A stretch of DNA of 11,832 nucleotides from Bacillota bacterium (GCA_023394255.1 JAEXAZ010000056.1:1-11832); one strand, 5' to 3'. Numbered from the stretch's first letter, positions 1 to 6,834 are shown. Program-made: numbers and translations. Notes: generated by a model not told the origin, from the sequence alone.

Positions 1-50
1 ACAATACGCTGCCCAATTGAACCGCGCCTTCCAGCATTCCTTTTTTGCAT
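1..50 (-). other. window edge; possible 5' end of a further minus-strand gene
   Basis: The stop codon of the 449-residue protein is at 51-53, and on the minus strand an ATG follows at once (50-48) in a frame open to the window edge. A second ATG at 37-35 in another frame is also open and reads MLEGAVQLGSVL, which looks more protein-like. Neither has a well-spaced ribosome site: an AAAAAGG stretch lies directly against the second ATG. No terminator lies between the stop and the edge, so the operon may continue outward. Fifty bases cannot settle this. Confidence 0.2.
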
Positions 51-1400
51 TTATTCCACTGCGGAATGATAAATCGAGAGAATCTCCGCTTTTTGCTGCC
101 CATCCATCTGGTTCAGATAGGAAATAAGCGCGGACTGCCACTCGAGGTCGGTCTGGATTGCGAGCGTTTGGCCGGTGAGCGTAACAGGGGATACGGACAG
201 CAGCATCGCGAGGGTAACGGGATCGAACAAGGTGTACAGCTGTTCAAATTCGTCCTCAAAAACGGAGCCGGATGCCAGCAGGTCGGTCAGGTCTTCCAGA
301 CTGCGCAGCTCGCTTTGCAGGATCTGCACTTTTTCTTTTGCCGTTTCGGCCAGCATAACCTCTTCGGCAACCAAAGCAAACGCGTCGTCCTCCAAACGCT
401 CGCCATCGGTATGGACAAGGCTGCGTGCGGCCGGGGTTACAACGGAAAGTTCTGCGAGCGTTCCGTTCGCCAAATTGAGCAGATCCGCGAAATCGAGCGC
501 CGCCCGCCGGATATATTCTTCCAGTTTCGGATACTCCAAAGCACTTTCTTTTAGAAACAGTTCCGCTGTGTACCTGATAAGCTCCGTCCGCTGGCCGGGA
601 CTGAGCGGACGCAGCTTTTGTTCCAATTGGGTACGTTCATCTTCGGTAAGCAGCAGGCCGTCCCGCCCCAGCAGTTTATTCAGAAGAAGATTCTGCAGGC
701 ACAGTGTGAATAAATTGATATAGGCGTCTGCGGCGGTGACGCGATGGGCGTCGGCATATCCTTCCAGCAAAGATTCAACGGTTTCCCCGGGAAAACGGGC
801 GCAGAAACGGTTTTCAAGCGCAAGGGCAGACAGGCGCATGTGTACCCCTGCAATCCCGTTTTCAGCGGGTTCAACCGCCAGCGGATATTCCGTGATCACC
901 TCGAAATCGTGCGGGAACGGATTTGTTTTCCAGCTGCGAATAAAATCAGGAAATGTGACATCCAGAACCAGTTGATAGCCCTGATTCACTGTTTTCAAGC
1001 GGGTTGCGCGAACACGGGACAGCAGGGCGGCACAGGCTTTTCCATGTTTGTCCAGCTGTTCTGTGCCCAGCCCGTACAGCGACTGAACGGACTGGCCGTG
1101 CAGCATTGCGGCGCTTTCCTCCAATGCCGGGGCGGATTTAAGCGCGGTGTCCAGGCAATAAGCGATTCCGTCCATCAAATCGTCCGCCAGCTCGACGGGA
1201 ACGGAACTGCTTTTATTATTTGTCGTTTCCTTCAGTTGACTGTTCAGCAGCTCTAAAAGCTGATTCTGGAAAAAATCAGCAAATGTCTGGTCGGCCAATC
1301 CTGTGCGCACCATTTCCTGCAGCAGGGAAGCGGTAAACTGTTTGTCTTCAATTGCCTCCGGTTCGATTGCAGAGTGCTTTAAAATCTCACTGTTCGCCAA
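51..1400 (-). CDS. conserved hypothetical protein, 449 aa (DUF6179-like)
   Basis: Function unknown. The protein is soluble, mostly alpha-helical by composition and leucine-rich, with no signal peptide, membrane segment or recognisable catalytic motif. The N-terminal third (about 22-55) has alternating hydrophobic and acidic residues typical of helical bundles; the middle (about 138-205) looks mixed alpha/beta; the C-terminal half is again helical with acidic patches. From memory it resembles the uncharacterised Clostridia family DUF6179, often beside a DUF6323 protein; I could not check this. The start is TTG at 1400, chosen because a GAGGAGG ribosome site lies about 7 bases upstream inside the end of the preceding gene and no in-frame ATG fits. 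The two genes overlap by 22 bases, suggesting translational coupling and shared function. The downstream stop is only 50 bases from the window edge. Confidence 0.8.
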   Translation of the reverse strand: MANSEILKHSAIEPEAIEDKQFTASLLQEMVRTGLADQTFADFFQNQLLELLNSQLKETTNNKSSSVPVELADDLMDGIAYCLDTALKSAPALEESAAMLHGQSVQSLYGLGTEQLDKHGKACAALLSRVRATRLKTVNQGYQLVLDVTFPDFIRSWKTNPFPHDFEVITEYPLAVEPAENGIAGVHMRLSALALENRFCARFPGETVESLLEGYADAHRVTAADAYINLFTLCLQNLLLNKLLGRDGLLLTEDERTQLEQKLRPLSPGQRTELIRYTAELFLKESALEYPKLEEYIRRAALDFADLLNLANGTLAELSVVTPAARSLVHTDGERLEDDAFALVAEEVMLAETAKEKVQILQSELRSLEDLTDLLASGSVFEDEFEQLYTLFDPVTLAMLLSVSPVTLTGQTLAIQTDLEWQSALISYLNQMDGQQKAEILSIYHSAVE

Positions 1401-1957
1401 TTTCCATCCTCCTCACCCTCACCAAACGAAAACTCAGATTCCTCCCCGCTTTCATCCGGGTTATGATCATGTCCGCAATCATGCGCATGCTCTGTTTCTT
1501 CCGCTTCCGGCGCGGTTTCGGTGCCATATACCCGGATATTGTAGGCGATTGTGTCCATCACAATTGCAAGACTTTTCAGAGAGCCTTCGCAGGACCCGTT
1601 AAACGCCTCTTTCATCCGGTCAATGACCAGATCATCCGGCATCCGTTCGAGAGATTCACTTTTCGTCTGATAAAACAGTTCCGTCAATTCGGCAAGGATA
1701 TCCGCGTAGGTGTCTGCACTGACATACGGGGAATCGCAAAACGCGAGGGCGAGACGGTCCAGAATGCCTTCGCGAAATTCCAGCCGGCCATAACCGCGCA
1801 GTGCCTCGTCCCGTACCTGAACCAGTTCCGCTGCGTCCTGCTGTGTCAGCGCAAGGCCGTATCGGCTGGATGTCTCGTTGGTTTGAAGAAGGCTGTCCAT
1901 GCTTCGCCTGGAGGGAAGATTGTTTCCGCTGTGGAACAGAGTCGTAAGGTTGCCCAT
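1379..1957 (-). CDS. conserved hypothetical protein, 192 aa, with acidic His/Cys tail (DUF6323-like)
   Basis: Function unknown. Residues about 30-145 form the conserved-looking core, starting SSRYGLALTQQDA and continuing through amphipathic helices with a cysteine-containing segment (C74) and another at C123. The tail from about 148 is strongly acidic and carries HAHDCGHDH at 157-165, four histidines and one cysteine that could bind metal, before a Glu-rich end. There is no signal peptide or transmembrane helix, so it should be cytoplasmic. From memory the core resembles DUF6323, a Clostridia family found next to DUF6179; this is unverified. The ATG at 1957 has a clear AAAGGAG ribosome site 8 bases upstream. 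It is first in a two-gene unit with the 449-residue protein, whose ribosome site lies in its last codons. The promoter at 2126-2154 fits as the driver. Confidence 0.82.
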   Translation of the reverse strand: MGNLTTLFHSGNNLPSRRSMDSLLQTNETSSRYGLALTQQDAAELVQVRDEALRGYGRLEFREGILDRLALAFCDSPYVSADTYADILAELTELFYQTKSESLERMPDDLVIDRMKEAFNGSCEGSLKSLAIVMDTIAYNIRVYGTETAPEAEETEHAHDCGHDHNPDESGEESEFSFGEGEEDGNWRTVRF

Positions 1958-1969
1958 CCAAGATTCTCC

Positions 1970-2018
1970 TTTATAAAGAGTTTGCCGCCCCGAATGCTGC
2001 GCAAAAGGGCTTTATAAA
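1970..2018 (-). repeat. 9-bp inverted repeat in the leader of the unknown two-gene operon
   Basis: TTTATAAAG at 1970-1978 and CTTTATAAA at 2010-2018 are perfect reverse complements separated by 31 bases. The inner arm, read on the minus strand, runs directly into the GGAG of the ribosome site for the gene starting at 1957, so pairing would place that site at the base of a stem. Each arm contains the 8-base palindrome TTTATAAA, so the pair could equally be two protein-binding sites. The pattern is seen in the sequence; any regulatory role is inference. Confidence 0.4.
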
Positions 2019-2046
2019 ACGCAGAAAGGCCGGCGATAACAGGGGG

Positions 2047-2075
2047 TTGACAAAACGGGAAAAATGTGCTATGAT
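2047..2075 (+). promoter_or_regulatory. consensus sigma-A promoter on the plus strand with no gene after it
   Basis: TTGACA at 2047-2052, a 17-base spacer, and TATGAT at 2070-2075 give a near-perfect housekeeping promoter. No plus-strand gene follows: transcription would start near 2082 and meet the hairpin and T-tract ending at 2171. It points towards the minus-strand promoter at 2126-2154, so the two are face to face with overlapping transcripts. Confidence 0.6.
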
Positions 2076-2125
2076 GATTTTAGATATTTATAATATTAAG
2101 AAAACATCTTAACTGCGTAAATTGA

Positions 2126-2154
2126 AGTATAACATAAACCGGGTGGATTGTCAA
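2126..2154 (-). promoter_or_regulatory. sigma-A promoter of the unknown two-gene operon
   Basis: Read on the minus strand: TTGACA at 2154-2149, a 17-base spacer, TATACT at 2131-2126. Transcription would begin near 2119, giving a leader of about 160 bases before the ATG at 1957. The -35 element sits in the loop of the terminator hairpin at 2136-2169, so promoter and upstream terminator share the same DNA. Confidence 0.7.
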
Positions 2155-2169
2155 TAATCCACCCGGTTT
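2136..2169. terminator. strong hairpin terminator, probably used in both directions
   Basis: A perfect 14-bp stem (AAACCGGGTGGATT at 2136-2149, complement at 2156-2169) closes a 6-base loop. On the plus strand the stem ends in a run of five T (2167-2171), which would end the candidate small RNA. On the minus strand the stem ends TTTATGTT, and it lies 32 bases after the stop of the ABC permease gene, so it probably also ends that operon. Confidence 0.75.
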
Positions 2170-2200
2170 TTAGCTGTTTGCTATAAGTTGTTTTTTATGC

Positions 2201-3001
2201 TCATTCCAGATTCAATTTTTTTTGCAGGATATAACTGGTTACCACGAAAAAAACAGCGCATAAAACGATATTAATGACATTGCTGACTTGGAAAATACCC
2301 CGAAGCAGACCCATTATTTCAACAAATGCGCCGTCAAACTCATCCAGCCTTTCAATTGTGGATGGCATGATAAATGCCACAAACAGCGAAGACGCGCTTT
2401 GGATGGCAAAATTGATTCCCAGAAAAGCGCCGAACGACGCAAGCACCCGATGTTTTCCAAACAGATGTCCGATTGCGATGGAACTATAGATCATCAGAAT
2501 GGTGGCTACGTTGCTGATAAATGCGGTAATACTCAGCTGCACGAACAGCGAAATCACTGCCGCCTGATCGAGCGGGGCAAATTCCTGCCGGACCTCTGCG
2601 ATTAATTCCTGAATATGAGGAATCATTTCGCTGTTGAACACCATGAGGAAAATGGTAAACAGGGTAACCAGAAGGCTGATAACCGTCCACATCACCGCAA
2701 CCACAAGCTTGCTGGTGATATGCTGCCAGGATTTTACCGGCAGGGTAAACATCAGGTACCCCTCATCGGAAAGCAGGTTTTTATAAAACCGCTGGATCAT
2801 GACAAGATAGGTCAGTACGGCGATCGCAACAATGATGATGATATAGGTTGCCATCGTCACGTCGGCAATGAAATCCGGCATCGGCGTATCAAACGAAAAA
2901 AATAACTTATTGATCAGCGCTAAAACGATCAGCGCTCCGTAAAAAGGCAGAAACAAACGGCCTGTGGCGCTGATCTCATAACGAATCAGTTTTCCTAGCA
3001 T
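2201..3001 (-). CDS. ABC transporter permease (ABC-2 type, YtrC/D-like), 266 aa
   Basis: Membrane partner of the ABC ATPase encoded just upstream; the substrate is not evident. About six hydrophobic segments are visible: roughly residues 14-34, 49-70, 98-122, 147-172, 185-212 and 238-260. Between the second and third lies a cytoplasmic stretch with RFYKNLLSDEGYLMFTLPV (71-89), a pattern I associate with small ABC-2 permeases encoded in GntR-regulated operons of Firmicutes. The ATG at 3001 has a GGGAGG site 7 bases upstream and overlaps the ATPase gene by 7 bases, indicating translational coupling. Relatives in the Ytr group respond to cell-envelope stress or antibiotics; export or envelope protection here is inference from family and context. 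The operon ends at the hairpin 2136-2169. Confidence 0.88.
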   Translation of the reverse strand: MLGKLIRYEISATGRLFLPFYGALIVLALINKLFFSFDTPMPDFIADVTMATYIIIIVAIAVLTYLVMIQRFYKNLLSDEGYLMFTLPVKSWQHITSKLVVAVMWTVISLLVTLFTIFLMVFNSEMIPHIQELIAEVRQEFAPLDQAAVISLFVQLSITAFISNVATILMIYSSIAIGHLFGKHRVLASFGAFLGINFAIQSASSLFVAFIMPSTIERLDEFDGAFVEIMGLLRGIFQVSNVINIVLCAVFFVVTSYILQKKLNLE

Positions 3002-3693
3002 CTGAATTCCTCCCTGAATAAGGCATCAACCGACATGCCTTTTTGTTCGCGGATTTCGTCGACAGAAGCAGTCAGGACAATATGGCCCTGATTCACAAAT
3101 ATAACGTCATCCAGAATCTGCTCAATGTCCGCAATCAAATGGGTAGAGATGATGATCGTGGCATTTTCGTTGTAATTGCTCAAAATCGTGTTCAGGATAT
3201 AGTCACGCGTTGCCGGGTCCACACCGCCGATCGGTTCATCCAGCAGATAGAGCTGTGCGTCCCGGCTCATCACCAAAATCAGCTGCACCTTTTCCTTGGT
3301 CCCTTTGGACATGGTTTTCAGACGGTCGTCCGGGTTGATGCTCAGGCGGGACAACATATCATATGCCCTTGATTCGTTAAAATCCGCGTAAAAATCCTGA
3401 AAGAACGCAATGAGCTCATGTACCCGCATCCAGCTGTTCAGGTAGGTGCGTTCCGGCAGATAGGAAACAATCTTTTTGGTTTCCAGCCCGACCGCTTTCC
3501 CGCCAATCAGGAGCTCGCCGCCCGTAGGGGTCAGCAGTCCGTTGCAAAGCTTGATCAGGGTGCTTTTGCCGCTTCCGTTCGGCCCCAGCAGGCCAATGAT
3601 CCGCCCGCGCGGAATTGTTAAATCCAAACGGTCCAGCGCGAGCTTCGCGCCGTACCATTTGCTGATTGCACGGCATTCCAAAATCGGTTCCAT
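2995..3693 (-). CDS. ABC transporter ATP-binding protein (YtrB-like), 232 aa
   Basis: Cytoplasmic ATPase that powers the adjacent permease. Walker A is GPNGSGKST at 37-45; the signature region is MSKGTKEK at 128-135, replacing the usual LSGGQ, as is common in this YtrB-like branch; Walker B is QLYLLDEP at 147-154 with catalytic Glu153; the D-loop is GGVDP at 156-160; the switch histidine is H185 in ISTHL. The Q-loop area reads YLPE near 78-81, without the usual glutamine. The 232-residue length is standard for a single nucleotide-binding domain, so the transporter is presumably a dimer of ATPase plus permease subunits. The ATG at 3693 follows AAAGGGGGA and overlaps the regulator stop by one base (TAATG). 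Expression is probably repressed by the GntR protein encoded first in the operon. Confidence 0.92.
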   Translation of the reverse strand: MEPILECRAISKWYGAKLALDRLDLTIPRGRIIGLLGPNGSGKSTLIKLCNGLLTPTGGELLIGGKAVGLETKKIVSYLPERTYLNSWMRVHELIAFFQDFYADFNESRAYDMLSRLSINPDDRLKTMSKGTKEKVQLILVMSRDAQLYLLDEPIGGVDPATRDYILNTILSNYNENATIIISTHLIADIEQILDDVIFVNQGHIVLTASVDEIREQKGMSVDALFREEFRC

Positions 3694-4061
3694 TACTTTT
3701 CCCCCTTTGCTGCGTCTTCCAGCATCGTAATCGTCTGCGTATGATCAAAGCCAAGTTTGGACATTTTTTCAAAAAACTCCTGCATTTCAACCATTGCCAG
3801 GCTGCCCTTTAACTTTTGTATCATATCGCCGTCCTCCGTGATAAAACGACCGCTGGTCCTGACGGTATAAAGCAGACCGTCGCGCTCCAGCTCCGACAGG
3901 GCGCGCTGCATGGTATTGGGGTTCACGGCGGCCTGCGCGGCCAGATCTCTGACAGACGGGAGACGTTCGCCGGGCTTCCACAGACCGGATATAATCTTCA
4001 GCTCTATCTGCTCAATCAGCTGTGCATAAATTGGGCGGTCCTTTTTGAATTCCCAGGTCAA
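3693..4061 (-). CDS. GntR-family transcriptional regulator, YtrA subfamily, 122 aa
   Basis: DNA-binding repressor, probably of its own operon. With the chosen start, residues about 10-75 are a winged helix-turn-helix: DRPIYAQLIEQIE, then the GERLPSVRDLA helix and the VNPNTMQRALSELERDGL recognition region, with a wing near VRTSGRFIT. The short C-terminal part (about 76-122) is the two-helix dimerisation tail typical of YtrA-type regulators rather than a large effector domain. The frame stays open upstream to a TTG at 4103, but that codon lies in the -10 element, so it cannot be transcribed from the clear promoter. TTG at 4061 is preferred because AAGGAGGAGG ends a few bases before it and the resulting N-terminus (TWEFKKDRPIYAQ) matches the family pattern. 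An ATG at 4079 is a weaker alternative. The gene is followed with a one-base overlap by the ATPase gene. Confidence 0.88.
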   Translation of the reverse strand: MTWEFKKDRPIYAQLIEQIELKIISGLWKPGERLPSVRDLAAQAAVNPNTMQRALSELERDGLLYTVRTSGRFITEDGDMIQKLKGSLAMVEMQEFFEKMSKLGFDHTQTITMLEDAAKGEK

Positions 4062-4077
4062 GCCGGCCTCCTCCTTC

Positions 4078-4128
4078 ATTATTGTATTAGTGATTTGATA
4101 CAATAATACAACGTGCCCGTATTATTGT
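4078..4128. promoter_or_regulatory. putative GntR operator: three ATTATTGT half-sites
   Basis: The 8-base word ATTATTGT occurs at 4078-4085 (plus), 4100-4107 (minus) and 4121-4128 (plus). Adjacent copies are inverted and start 22 and 21 bases apart, about two helical turns. The outer pairs extend to perfect 10-bp arms: 4078-4087 with 4098-4107, and 4100-4109 with 4119-4128, sharing the middle copy. The middle copy covers the -10 element and the right copy touches the -35 element of the regulator promoter, as expected for autorepression. Assignment to the encoded GntR protein is inference from position. Confidence 0.65.
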
Positions 4129-4131
4129 CAA
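4103..4131 (-). promoter_or_regulatory. sigma-A promoter of the GntR-ABC operon
   Basis: Minus strand: TTGACA at 4131-4126, a 17-base spacer, TATTAT at 4108-4103. Transcription should begin near 4096, leaving a leader of roughly 35 bases before the TTG at 4061. The element is interleaved with the three half-sites of the presumed operator. Confidence 0.8.
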
Positions 4132-4151
4132 GAAAAAATTTTAAAGCATAA

Positions 4152-4193
4152 AAACGGATAACGGGACAGGCTTGCCTGTCCCATTATCCGTTT
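4152..4193 (-). terminator. intrinsic terminator of the P-type ATPase gene
   Basis: A 19-bp stem (4152-4170 with 4175-4193) closes a 4-base loop. The one imperfect position, 4162/4183, is a G-U pair in minus-strand RNA but a C-A mismatch in plus-strand RNA. On the minus strand the stem is followed by a T-run, then a second run of six T before the next promoter. It begins about 11 bases after the ATPase stop codon. Confidence 0.85.
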
Positions 4194-4203
4194 CCCATAC
4201 CAT

Positions 4204-6834
4204 TCAGCGCCGTCCGAACAGGTAAGAAATCCCCTTGATTGCCTCCATAATCACAAGCGGAAGCAAAGAAAGCCCGATCACCATAATCCACTCGGATGCG
4301 TCCATCGGAACGACTTCAAAAATTATCTGCATGAACGGAACACACAGCACGAACAGCATCAGCAGAATGGCCGCGATAAAAGCGCCCAGCATATATTTGT
4401 TGGAAAGAATGCCGATTTTGAAAAGGGAATGGCGGGACCGGATGTTGAATGCGTGCACCAGCTGGGAGACGGACAGAACCGCTAAGGCCATGGTTTCACC
4501 CAGCGGGAGGCCGGCGTTGGCAACCGACGCGCGTGTGCCGATATAATAAGCGAACAGGGTGAGGGTTCCAATCATAATCCCCTGCAAAACAGCCATTATC
4601 CCGACGCCGTGCGCAAAAATGCTCTCATTCTTTGCGCGCGGCCGACGCTTCATGACGTCAAATTCCACAGGCTCCATCCCCAAAGCCAGAGCGGGCAGGC
4701 TGTCCGTCACCAGGTTTACCCAGAGAAGCTGGATGGGGAGCAGGGGGGATTCTCTCCACAGAAGCATGGCAATAAACACGGTGACAATTTCCCCAAAATT
4801 GCAGGAAAGCAAAAAGTGCACCGCTTTGCGGATATTGTCATAGATGCCGCGCCCTTCCCGCACGGCGGTGACAATGGTGGAAAAATTATCGTCCGTCAGG
4901 GTCATATCCGCGGCGCCCTTTGCCACGTCGGTTCCTGTAACGCCCATCGCGCAGCCGATATCGGCCGCTTTCAGCGCGGGGGCGTCGTTTACGCCGTCGC
5001 CGGTCATGGCAACCACTTCGCCGGCGTCCTGCCATGCTCTGACGATCCGGATTTTGTCCGACGGCGTGACGCGCGCGTACACACGGAAATGGCGGATATT
5101 TGCCGCCAGCTGCTCGTCGCTCATCGCCGCCAGCTGTGTCCCGGTTACCGCTTCGTTTTCCTCCCGTAAAATCCCGAGTTCCTTTGCAATCGCCGAAGCG
5201 GTGACGACATGGTCGCCGGTGATCATCACAGTCCGGATACCCGCGTCGTCGCATTCCCGGATGGACGCAACCACTTCCGGCCTCGGCGGGTCGATCATAC
5301 CCACCAGCCCCGCGAAGGTCAGCCCGCTTTCCAGCTCCTGGGGGAGAAACAGAACCGGAACCTGTTCCAGGAGTTTGAACCCTACCGCAAGCACCCGCAG
5401 CGCGTCGCGCCCCATTGCTTCGTTGGCCTGTAACGCGGCGGGGATATCCCCGACCGTACACCGCTCCATCAAAATGTCGGGCGCGCCTTTTACGATTGCA
5501 TACAGCTGCCCGCCGATGCGGTTTACCGTTGTCATCAGCTTGCGGTCGGAATCAAACGGGATTTCACCGACCCGCGGGAATTCATTGGAGAGCTCGGCTT
5601 TCGCCAGCCCGTTTTTCAGGGCGCAGGCGACGATCGCGGTTTCCGTCGGATCGCCGATATGCTTTTCCTTTCCGTCTATCAGTTCGACGCTGCCGTCGGT
5701 GCAAAGTGCTACGAGCTTGATCAGGTCATAAATTTTGTCTGAAAGACCGCCGTCGAGGGATTCGATCCCGCCGCCCGCGTACGCTTTCACGAGCGTCATA
5801 CGGTTTTGTGTGAGCGTTCCGGTTTTATCGGAGCAGATCACCGACGCGCTCCCCAACGTCTCCACAGCGGGGAGACGCCGGATGATTGCATTTTTTGCGA
5901 CCATCCGCTGCACCCCGATGGCCAGTACGATCGTCACAATGGCGGGCAGCCCTTCCGGGATGGCGGCTACCGCGAGGGAAACCGCGGTCATGAACATCTC
6001 AAGCAGCGGCAGCCGTTCAAGCAGCCCGACCGCGAAGATGATTGCGCAGATGCCCAACGCCAAAAAGCCCAGGTATTTCCCAAGCTGGGCCAGCTTGCGC
6101 TGGAGAGGGGTATTCTCTGTTCCGGCGTCCTCCAGCATGGCCGCAATCCTGCCCATCTCCGTGTGCATGCCGGTTTCCACCACGACGGCGGTCCCCCGCC
6201 CGTAGGAGATGGCACAGCCGGAATAGACCATATTGACACGGTCGCCCAGGGGTGCGTCTTCTTTGACTGCGGCGCTTGCGCTTTTTTCCGCGGGCACCGA
6301 TTCGCCGGTCAGCGCGGATTCGTCGCTTTTCAGGCTTGCGGATTCGATCAGCCGGCAGTCGGCGGGAACAAAGTCGCCCGCTTCCAGCGAGATGAGATCG
6401 CCGGGAACCAGCTGTGAAGAGGGGACGGAGTTAACCGCGCCGGAACGGATTACGCGGGCCATCGGCGCGGACATCTGTTTGAGCGCTTCCAGCGCGGCTT
6501 CCGCCCTGCTTTCCTGCAAAACGCCCAGAACCGCGTTGATCAGGATAATCAGTACAATGACGATCGGCTCGATCCAGTCCGCCTCCTGCCCGTTGACGGC
6601 ATGGTAGATACTGAGGCCTAACGAAACCGCCGCCGCGGCCAGAAGGATACCGATCATCACGTCCTTCATCTGGGCAATCAGGCGCTGGAAAAAAGTAAGG
6701 GGCGGTTTTTCATTCAGCCTGTTCGGGCCGAACCGTCCCAGGCGTTCTTTCGCCACTTCCGGCGAAAGGCCGCGTACAGCGTCTGTCCCCAGTTCCGAGA
6801 TGACGTTTTTCTGCTTCTCACTGTACCAGTTCAA
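4204..6834 (-). CDS. P2-type cation-transporting ATPase, probably Ca2+ exporter, 876 aa
   Basis: Integral membrane pump that uses ATP to move cations, most likely Ca2+, out of the cytoplasm. All P-type landmarks are present: N-terminal cation-ATPase domain (about 1-70), actuator motif TGES at 177-180, M4 motif PEGLP at 293-297 with ligand Glu294, phosphorylation site DKTGTLT at 336-342 (Asp336), nucleotide-domain KGAP at 449-452, hinge TGD at 539-541 and TGDGVNDAP at 611-619, then the C-terminal membrane helices. In M5 Asn679/Glu682 and in M6 NLVTD (707-711) match the SERCA-type Ca2+ ligands; in M8 a Gln (791) sits where SERCA has Glu908 by eye alignment, suggesting one rather than two Ca2+ sites, though this is uncertain. 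Length is normal for bacterial P2A pumps. The start is TTG at 6834, with AGGAGG 9 bases upstream; no ATG competes. It stands alone between its own promoter and terminator. Confidence 0.92.
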   Translation of the reverse strand: MNWYSEKQKNVISELGTDAVRGLSPEVAKERLGRFGPNRLNEKPPLTFFQRLIAQMKDVMIGILLAAAAVSLGLSIYHAVNGQEADWIEPIVIVLIILINAVLGVLQESRAEAALEALKQMSAPMARVIRSGAVNSVPSSQLVPGDLISLEAGDFVPADCRLIESASLKSDESALTGESVPAEKSASAAVKEDAPLGDRVNMVYSGCAISYGRGTAVVVETGMHTEMGRIAAMLEDAGTENTPLQRKLAQLGKYLGFLALGICAIIFAVGLLERLPLLEMFMTAVSLAVAAIPEGLPAIVTIVLAIGVQRMVAKNAIIRRLPAVETLGSASVICSDKTGTLTQNRMTLVKAYAGGGIESLDGGLSDKIYDLIKLVALCTDGSVELIDGKEKHIGDPTETAIVACALKNGLAKAELSNEFPRVGEIPFDSDRKLMTTVNRIGGQLYAIVKGAPDILMERCTVGDIPAALQANEAMGRDALRVLAVGFKLLEQVPVLFLPQELESGLTFAGLVGMIDPPRPEVVASIRECDDAGIRTVMITGDHVVTASAIAKELGILREENEAVTGTQLAAMSDEQLAANIRHFRVYARVTPSDKIRIVRAWQDAGEVVAMTGDGVNDAPALKAADIGCAMGVTGTDVAKGAADMTLTDDNFSTIVTAVREGRGIYDNIRKAVHFLLSCNFGEIVTVFIAMLLWRESPLLPIQLLWVNLVTDSLPALALGMEPVEFDVMKRRPRAKNESIFAHGVGIMAVLQGIMIGTLTLFAYYIGTRASVANAGLPLGETMALAVLSVSQLVHAFNIRSRHSLFKIGILSNKYMLGAFIAAILLMLFVLCVPFMQIIFEVVPMDASEWIMVIGLSLLPLVIMEAIKGISYLFGRR

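Larger units (their letters stand above)
2082..2171 (+). ncRNA. candidate small RNA, about 90 nt
   Basis: The interval between the plus-strand promoter and the hairpin with T-tract would give an RNA of about 90 nt with no credible reading frame. It would fold into a small 5' hairpin (TTAAGA at 2096-2101 with TCTTAA at 2107-2112) and a 3' 14-bp terminator stem. Bases 2082 to about 2119 are antisense to the 5' leader of the minus-strand mRNA that starts near 2119, so it could act in cis on the unknown operon. It is inferred only from promoter plus terminator; no known RNA family is recognised. Confidence 0.35.

Noticed and set aside
128..135. MSKGTKEK in place of LSGGQ in the ABC ATPase (residue numbers) as a sign of a dead transporter
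   Set aside because: Walker A, Walker B glutamate, D-loop and switch histidine are intact, and this variant is usual in the YtrB-like branch.
1352..2017. Plus-strand frame of 221 codons opposite the unknown two-gene unit
   Set aside because: Low-quality composition, no ribosome site, and it crosses the junction of two minus-strand genes that have good starts and promoters.
4062..4103. 14-residue N-terminal extension of the GntR regulator
   Set aside because: It would begin inside the -10 element and precede the likely transcription start.
4844..5731. Plus-strand frame of 295 codons
   Set aside because: Antisense shadow of the P-type ATPase: Ser/Arg/Pro-rich, no motif, and the opposite strand has unmistakable catalytic motifs.
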